Of a stretch of DNA of 11,106 nucleotides, positions 6,890 through 11,106 are shown one piece after another (position 1 is the first letter of the stretch; each line of letters begins with the position of its first letter). Origin of the DNA: Verrucomicrobiota bacterium. Its GTDB lineage: Bacteria > Verrucomicrobiota > Verrucomicrobiia > Verrucomicrobiales > DEV007. The stretch spans positions 1 through 11,106 of the forward strand of contig JAHDCN010000071.1 in the NCBI GenBank assembly GCA_020629815.1, in the 5' to 3' direction. The position numbers and the translations under genes are program-made. Below the pieces are notes generated by a model. The model saw only the letters and a program-made list of their open reading frames with translations, did no database searches and was not told the origin of the DNA.

Positions 6890-7143
6890 TCTTGATCGGA
6901 AACCCTACCGTTTCGGTTTTCGAATTTCTTCCGGTGCTTGGTGACCCGGCCACTGACACGCTTTCGCCACAGCCGAAAGCTACCCGGCTTCAGTTCGCGA
7001 CGCATCACTTTGATGACGTCGGCTTCGGTCAAACCGGTTCGTTTTTGAATCACCTCGAAAGTTGTCCGGTCATGCCACGCCAGACGAACCACCAGATTTA
7101 CCGTTTCGTCAGGCAGTGTACGCAAATGAGCCGGAGTTCCCAT
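6886..7143 (-). CDS. DUF2805 / TIGR03643 family protein
   Basis: A small basic protein of 85 residues with no signal peptide or membrane segment. It matches the TIGR03643/DUF2805 family as I recall it: an N-terminal helix with LAWHDRTTFEVIQKRTGLTE at 21-40, a second helix ADVIKVMRRE at 41-50, then KPGSFRLWRKRVSGRVTKHR at 52-71. The helical half looks like a helix-turn-helix and the tail is rich in Arg/Lys, so nucleic-acid binding is plausible, but no member of the family has a function I know of. The ATG at 7143 is the only reasonable start, since an in-frame TGA lies a few codons upstream; no Shine-Dalgarno is visible. It begins 48 bases after the VWA gene on the same strand, so it may be the distal gene of that transcript. 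Its TAG stop shares CTAG with the dgoK stop. Confidence 0.85.
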   Translation of the reverse strand: MGTPAHLRTLPDETVNLVVRLAWHDRTTFEVIQKRTGLTEADVIKVMRRELKPGSFRLWRKRVSGRVTKHRKKFENRNGRVSDQD

Positions 7144-7191
7144 GCTAATGGGTAACGATCCGGCTCACGATCTAGTTGCTCTCGCAATTGC

Positions 7192-9645
7192 TTATTCGAC
7201 CTCGAGAGTAATCGCTTCGGTCTTGGTGAACTTCTCGCGAGTATCTGCAGATCTGCCGAGCGATGCGGCAAATCCCTCCCAAGGCTCAATATCACGTCGG
7301 CCGGCCCAACCAGTAAGCAAAACCTTTGAGCTTGAGGTCCGTGCATGAATCTTGCGAGGGCCAAAGCTTGGACCTTCCACTTTCATATCGCGAATGCCGC
7401 GAGGCAGCACTCGGATCAACTCATCATAGCGCTTGGTATTGTAACCCGGCTCAAAGCCATCCGCTTCCCACGAACTCTTATAGCGGTCACGGTCCTGTCG
7501 CGGCAGATTGAACACGACTGTATTCGGCTTCACCCCAAGACGAATCTCATCCAAATCAGTGAGCCCTTCCGCCGGTAAATCCTGTCCGAAATAGGTGTCT
7601 TTTCGGCCGATCTCATGTGCCAACCTTGGCATCCAGAACGAGATGTGAGCATGGTCTGTGCTGCCATCTTTCGGCGGCTCAGCTACATAGGTCGCATACA
7701 GTTTCTGGGTGCCAAGCCCTCCAAGGAACATGTGAACATCAAACTTGAGGTTATCTTCCAGAATCATCTTCCAGACAATCTTCTTCCCGTCGAACGTTGG
7801 AGGCTCTGCCAGTTTCTCAAACTTCCGGCGACGACCGCGGTATGCAGGGTCTTTCATCCGTTCCGGATCGCGCTTCCAACTGTGATACCAGAATCGAATC
7901 GGGTTTTGAATGTAACCGCCGTTTTCATCTTTCAAGAAAATCTCGGCTTGCGCCTCAGGTCCGTAAAAGACCGCATCATATGCCTTTTCGGACAGCCTAT
8001 GAATCTCCTCCATGTTTTCGCTCGGTTTCCACATGTAAGGCTCGGTTCCGATCATCGCATCGCGGGGAGTCGCATAGGTAAAGCTGGTCTCCTCGGTCAT
8101 GTCTTTCGGCTTGGTCAGCGTCAAAGAAGTTGGCTCGTCTTCTGGTTTGAAAATCGAAACGAGTGAAGGCAATGTTCTGCCCAGGGTACGTCGGGCAATT
8201 TTCTGGTCGAGAGTTTTCAGGTTGTCGGTCGTCTTCTCCGCCGGTTGCACGTAGGTGCGGATTTTGCGACGGCCTAGATTCTGCCCGATCTCTTTCGCGA
8301 GTTCCTCGTCTGCGAAATCCTCGAAGTCAGAGAAAATATAAAGAGAATCGATTTTCTGCTCGACCAGGAAATCAATCGCAGATGTCACCATGTCGCCGCC
8401 GCTGCGAATCGCCAGGAAGGAATTCGGGCGGGTTTTGAAAGTATCAATTAAGCGATCCACGTAGCGCTGTGGAGCTTTTCTCGGCAAATCGTGCCACAGG
8501 AACCAGTAAGGGGAGTGGGTATTATCTTCCCAGCGTGGCTTGACCTCATCAGGAATAATCAGTCTTACGTCCGGCTCACGAGTCCGTTTCCGCATCACGG
8601 TGTCACGCACATAAACAATCGGCGCGTCTTTGAAGTTTTTATCCACCTCACGAACCACGTGTGGCAGGAACTCAGCCATTGAACCGGAAACATCGAGAAT
8701 CACACCCAACACTTCGCCTTCCATTTTCTGGCCAAACATCATCTTCGACTCGCTGGACGTTTGCATCCCCATGTCCATCGAAGGAGCAAAATCGATTCCG
8801 GTAGAAGCGAATCCCATGTCGGAAGTGGATTCGACATCCACACTGGAAAAGGCAAAAGCGGAAGTAGCCTGCACAGACACAATATCTGTCATGGAACTGG
8901 CTGAAGAAGAAGCCGTTTGGGTTGGCCGCTTCATTGTCTGGTTCTCAATCGTTTCCTGCTGCTGCTCCGCCATTGACGAAGCCACAATCTGAGGAGCGCC
9001 CGGGCGCGGAGACTGAGTAACCACCAACATCAACGCAGCAATCACAGCCGCGTGAATCAAAACTGTCAAAACGATCGAATTCAATTTGTCGCGGCGCATG
9101 GAGACGAGACGCTTGCGCTCACTTTCCTCCTCGGCCTGCTGCAGCATCTCTGCCTCGGCAACCAATTCAGGATCGATTTCGTCCGGATTTCTAACAATAA
9201 CCGGCGCAGGGGCTTTCTGACCTGCCTTCGCTTTGGTCGGGGTTGGCTCTGCAACAGCAACCGCAGCTACCACTTCGTCATCCGCATCTTCCTCATCAGC
9301 GACTGCAGCAACGAGAACCGGCTCGTCAACTTCTGCTTCCACTGGCACAGCTGCTCCGGTGATCCTTTGAATCGCTGCGACCGCTTCGGCATTTTCAGGA
9401 TTCACGTCGAGGGCTGCCGCATAGATTCCGTGTGCTTGATCAGTCGCGCCAACCAGCTCGTAGCATTTGCCGGCGGCCACCAATCCAAGATCATCTCCCG
9501 GGAGTGATTCCGCACCGTTGATTGCTTCAATCGCATCATCATGCAATCCCTCTCCCTGACACGCTTGAATTAAAGCAAGCCGGGTTTCCCAATTTTCCGG
9601 GTCGGCTTCGAGGGACCCTTTCAGGGCATTAATAATCGCTGACAT
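7192..9645 (-). CDS. TPR / TonB-like anchor / VWA-domain envelope protein
   Basis: An 817-residue protein I cannot name. In order: TPR-like helices (about 1-95, with DPEN at 15-18 and NPEN at 82-85 spaced like TPR ends); an Ala/Val/acidic linker (97-150); a charged coiled stretch (155-188) ending in RRDK; one membrane segment (189-210); a Ser/Thr/Met/Gln-rich linker (222-305); a VWA domain (about 310-470); and about 340 residues of unrecognised sequence with aromatic-rich patches. Positive charges before the TM place TPRs in the cytoplasm and VWA in the periplasm. The TM segment TVLIHAAVIAALML (194-207) resembles the TonB anchor, with H198 aligning to E. coli TonB H20. VWA shows the MIDAS motif DVSGS (318-322), GGD at 416-418 where GGT is usual, and FSD ending at D440. 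Divergent from the sugar isomerase gene and 48 bases before the DUF2805 gene. Start ATG 9645 has only a weak AGAAAG before it. Architecture is clear; function unknown. Confidence 0.85.
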   Translation of the reverse strand: MSAIINALKGSLEADPENWETRLALIQACQGEGLHDDAIEAINGAESLPGDDLGLVAAGKCYELVGATDQAHGIYAAALDVNPENAEAVAAIQRITGAAVPVEAEVDEPVLVAAVADEEDADDEVVAAVAVAEPTPTKAKAGQKAPAPVIVRNPDEIDPELVAEAEMLQQAEEESERKRLVSMRRDKLNSIVLTVLIHAAVIAALMLVVTQSPRPGAPQIVASSMAEQQQETIENQTMKRPTQTASSSASSMTDIVSVQATSAFAFSSVDVESTSDMGFASTGIDFAPSMDMGMQTSSESKMMFGQKMEGEVLGVILDVSGSMAEFLPHVVREVDKNFKDAPIVYVRDTVMRKRTREPDVRLIIPDEVKPRWEDNTHSPYWFLWHDLPRKAPQRYVDRLIDTFKTRPNSFLAIRSGGDMVTSAIDFLVEQKIDSLYIFSDFEDFADEELAKEIGQNLGRRKIRTYVQPAEKTTDNLKTLDQKIARRTLGRTLPSLVSIFKPEDEPTSLTLTKPKDMTEETSFTYATPRDAMIGTEPYMWKPSENMEEIHRLSEKAYDAVFYGPEAQAEIFLKDENGGYIQNPIRFWYHSWKRDPERMKDPAYRGRRRKFEKLAEPPTFDGKKIVWKMILEDNLKFDVHMFLGGLGTQKLYATYVAEPPKDGSTDHAHISFWMPRLAHEIGRKDTYFGQDLPAEGLTDLDEIRLGVKPNTVVFNLPRQDRDRYKSSWEADGFEPGYNTKRYDELIRVLPRGIRDMKVEGPSFGPRKIHARTSSSKVLLTGWAGRRDIEPWEGFAASLGRSADTREKFTKTEAITLEVE

Positions 9646-9675
9646 GACTTTCTGTGGTAAGAAGGAACTTTTTCT

Positions 9676-9703
9676 TTGCTAAGGTGTCGGATTTTTGTCT
9701 CAA
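9676..9703 (-). promoter_or_regulatory. possible promoter for the VWA gene
   Basis: On the minus strand TTGAGA (9703-9698) is followed by a 16-base spacer and TAGCAA (9681-9676), which would place the transcript start about 24 bases before the ATG. The -10 box is poor, so this is a tentative call based mainly on position. Confidence 0.2.
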
Positions 9704-9713
9704 ATTCCAGACT

Positions 9714-9761
9714 TTTCTGAATTGTCTGCTACCCATCAAGTGGGCATTTTTTATTCAGAAA
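9714..9761 (+). terminator. terminator-like hairpin nested in an inverted repeat, leader of the sugar isomerase gene
   Basis: The inner hairpin CCCAT-CAA-GTGGG (9732-9744; four Watson-Crick pairs plus one U-G) is followed by CA and six Ts (9747-9752), the form of a short intrinsic terminator in the plus direction. An outer perfect 8-base inverted repeat, TTTCTGAA (9714-9721) and TTCAGAAA (9754-9761), encloses it. No plus-strand gene lies upstream that would need terminating, so an attenuating leader for the gene starting at 9832, or a block on antisense transcription, are the options. The inner stem is short, so strength is doubtful. Confidence 0.4.
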
Positions 9762-9831
9762 GCGCTGCATCGAGCAGGATTCGTTCACCTTCTTGCATAG
9801 ACAATTGCAAAATTTCCTCCAAACTGTGACA

Positions 9832-10704
9832 ATGAATCGGCGTTCTTTTTGTATTTTTGCAGGATCCTCTCTTTTTCCCTTGGCTAGTTTGCGCGCTCTG
9901 GAGGCAGACAATCGCTACCGTCAGAATATTGGCATTCAGCTCTACACCCTTCGAAACCAACTCAAAGCAGACCTCAAAGGAACCATAAAGGCGGTTGCGA
10001 ATGCCGGATACAAACAAGTCGAATCATATGGCTATCCCGGCAAACTCGATGTGATCGCAGCTGCCAAAGATGCAGGACTCGCAGTAAACTCTTCTCATTT
10101 CGAATGGAACTCGGTGGTCAATCCGACAGACGACGGAGTGGAACCTTTTGAGAAAATTTTGGAAAAAGCCAAAGCAGCAGGGCTTAGCCATTTGGTAGTG
10201 CCCTACCTCACCGAAAGAAACCGCGGATCTCTTGACGACTACAAGCAGGTCGCAGAAAACTGCAACAAAGGCGCGGCACTTGCCAAAGAGGCAGGCATTC
10301 AACTCGCCTACCACAACCATGCCTTTGAATTTGAGCCGAAGAATGACGAAGGCCGCAGTGGCTTCGATGTTTTTGTCGATGAGTTCTCAGAAGATATGAA
10401 ATTTGAGCTCGACGTTTTCTGGGTCGTTGCCGGCGGAAAGGATCCCATCTCGCTGATCTCGGAGCTCAACGGCCGGGTTTCCCAACTTCATTTGAAAGAT
10501 TTGAAAAAGGGTCAGGCGGTCCCTGCTTACAACAACATCCCCAAGGACGCTTTTGAGGAACTCGGCGATGGTAGTATCGCAATGGAACCGATCATCAAGG
10601 CGGCCGGTGACACCGGAGTTTCTATCTGCCACATCGAACAGGACCATTCACCGAATCCGATTGCCAGTATCAAGCAAAGCATCAACTACCTTCAGAAACT
10701 GTAG
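9832..10704 (+). CDS. Tat-exported sugar phosphate isomerase/epimerase (xylose isomerase-like TIM barrel)
   Basis: A 290-residue protein of the AP-endonuclease-2/xylose-isomerase-like TIM barrel superfamily. The N-terminus MNRRSFCIFA begins with a twin-arginine motif (NRRSF), then a hydrophobic stretch (7-20) and a likely cleavage after ALEA (22-25), so export by the Tat system is predicted; the tatC gene is in this window. The barrel starts at NIGIQLYTLR (32-41). Candidate metal or substrate residues: E64 in QVESYG, H89, AYHNHAFEFE (159-168), E192 and D194 in FELDVFW, H220 in LHLKD, and E269 in HIEQD. Such enzymes often act on sugars or inositols as isomerases, epimerases or dehydratases; the substrate cannot be told from sequence. 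The ATG at 9832 is preferred over a TTG at 9793 because it places the RR motif at residues 3-4; neither has a good Shine-Dalgarno. The next gene begins 8 bases after the stop, suggesting an operon. Confidence 0.85.
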   Translation: MNRRSFCIFAGSSLFPLASLRALEADNRYRQNIGIQLYTLRNQLKADLKGTIKAVANAGYKQVESYGYPGKLDVIAAAKDAGLAVNSSHFEWNSVVNPTDDGVEPFEKILEKAKAAGLSHLVVPYLTERNRGSLDDYKQVAENCNKGAALAKEAGIQLAYHNHAFEFEPKNDEGRSGFDVFVDEFSEDMKFELDVFWVVAGGKDPISLISELNGRVSQLHLKDLKKGQAVPAYNNIPKDAFEELGDGSIAMEPIIKAAGDTGVSICHIEQDHSPNPIASIKQSINYLQKL

Positions 10705-10712
10705 CAGCCATC

Positions 10713-11106
10713 ATGGCGGGTGCTTTTCTGCGTCGATACGCAATCTCTCTGATTTTCTTCATTCTTCTGCTGGCAGTCTGTTTGGGATGGTGGCAAAGCA
10801 GCCGCTACTCCGAACGCCGTTTGTTTTACCTGGGAAACCGGACCGTGGAGATCTTCACAGCCAGCTCGCTGATGCGGCTTAGCTTTATCGACGGTCATGT
10901 TGCCAACCTTGGCCGGCAGTTGATGTATCGACACCGGAATGCCCGAGGGAAAATGCAGCTTCGCCCTCTGGCGCCGACTTTTCAGAAAGAACCGGCGATG
11001 ATCCATGTCACACTTGGATTCTGGCACCTGGCTTTGATCGCAAGCCTCGGTCTGCTCGGCTCACTCGGATTCAGTTTCTCGAAACACAGGAAAAATCGAA
11101 ATGCCT
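10713..11106 (+). CDS. unrecognised two-TM membrane protein (cut by right edge)
   Basis: An open frame from ATG 10713 to the edge gives 131 residues without a stop. I do not recognise it with confidence. It has a basic start (MAGAFLRRY), a first hydrophobic segment (about 10-27, ending in GWW), a soluble stretch with basic and hydroxyl residues (28-97), and a second hydrophobic segment (about 98-119, HVTLGFWHLALIASLGLLG) followed by a basic tail SKHRKNRN. The layout of short TM, small extracytoplasmic domain, second TM and basic tail recalls a family of planctomycete/verrucomicrobial hypothetical proteins that can end in a CPxCGYD zinc ribbon, but that end would lie beyond the window. It starts 8 bases after the isomerase gene, so co-transcription is likely. 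No clear Shine-Dalgarno. Evidence that it is coding: steady protein-like composition, overlap-free tight spacing and credible membrane segments. Confidence 0.65.
   Translation, partial: MAGAFLRRYAISLIFFILLLAVCLGWWQSSRYSERRLFYLGNRTVEIFTASSLMRLSFIDGHVANLGRQLMYRHRNARGKMQLRPLAPTFQKEPAMIHVTLGFWHLALIASLGLLGSLGFSFSKHRKNRNA

Noticed and set aside
9052..9507. Plus-strand frame of 151 residues opposite the VWA gene.
   Set aside because: Lies antisense to the TM, linker and TPR part of the 817-residue gene and shows no domain or start signal.
9793..9831. Earlier TTG start for the sugar isomerase, adding 13 residues.
   Set aside because: It would bury the twin-arginine motif 16 residues in; ATG 9832 gives a normal Tat signal n-region.

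Overview
The window reads as ordinary chromosome of a Gram-negative bacterium, most likely from the PVC group (Verrucomicrobiota, perhaps Opitutae/Puniceicoccales). That placement is an inference from three things: a one-repeat PUR-alpha-like protein beside yicC, a Tat-exported TIM-barrel sugar isomerase, and a von Willebrand factor A (VWA) protein on a TonB-like anchor. I see no rRNA, tRNA, CRISPR array, insertion sequence or phage gene, and every gene but the two cut by the window edges is intact.

Region 1 (1-4535, minus strand) is a co-directional cluster read tatC, then uup, then a serA-like gene. TatC is the Tat translocase receptor subunit. Uup is a tandem-ATPase ABC-F protein. The serA-like gene is a 2-hydroxyacid dehydrogenase, probably D-3-phosphoglycerate dehydrogenase, and runs off the left edge. 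The TatC is odd. It has about 95 extra residues in the periplasmic loop between TM3 and TM4. It also has a cytoplasmic tail of over 200 residues: a charged helix, a His/Asp-rich stretch, and a ComEA-like double helix-hairpin-helix (HhH) domain of a kind normally seen in DNA-binding proteins.

Region 2 (4536-6889, plus strand) is divergent from tatC. It carries a 78-residue PUR-alpha-like nucleic-acid-binding protein with a readable promoter, then yicC (endoribonuclease family), then dgoK (2-dehydro-3-deoxygalactonokinase) only 8 bases after yicC. A compact hairpin separates the first two genes. dgoK ends by sharing a CTAG palindrome with the stop codon of the next, convergent gene.

Region 3 (6886-9645, minus strand) holds a large 817-residue envelope protein and, 48 bases downstream of it, a small DUF2805/TIGR03643 protein. 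The large protein has cytoplasmic TPR-like helices, one transmembrane segment resembling the TonB anchor (including its key histidine), a low-complexity linker, a VWA domain, and a long C-terminal part I do not recognise.

Region 4 (9646-11106, plus strand) starts with an intergenic stretch holding a terminator-like hairpin nested in a longer inverted repeat. Then come a Tat-signal sugar phosphate isomerase/epimerase and, 8 bases on, an unrecognised two-TM membrane protein cut by the right edge.

The best candidates for something undescribed are the TatC-HhH fusion and the TonB-anchored TPR-VWA protein.
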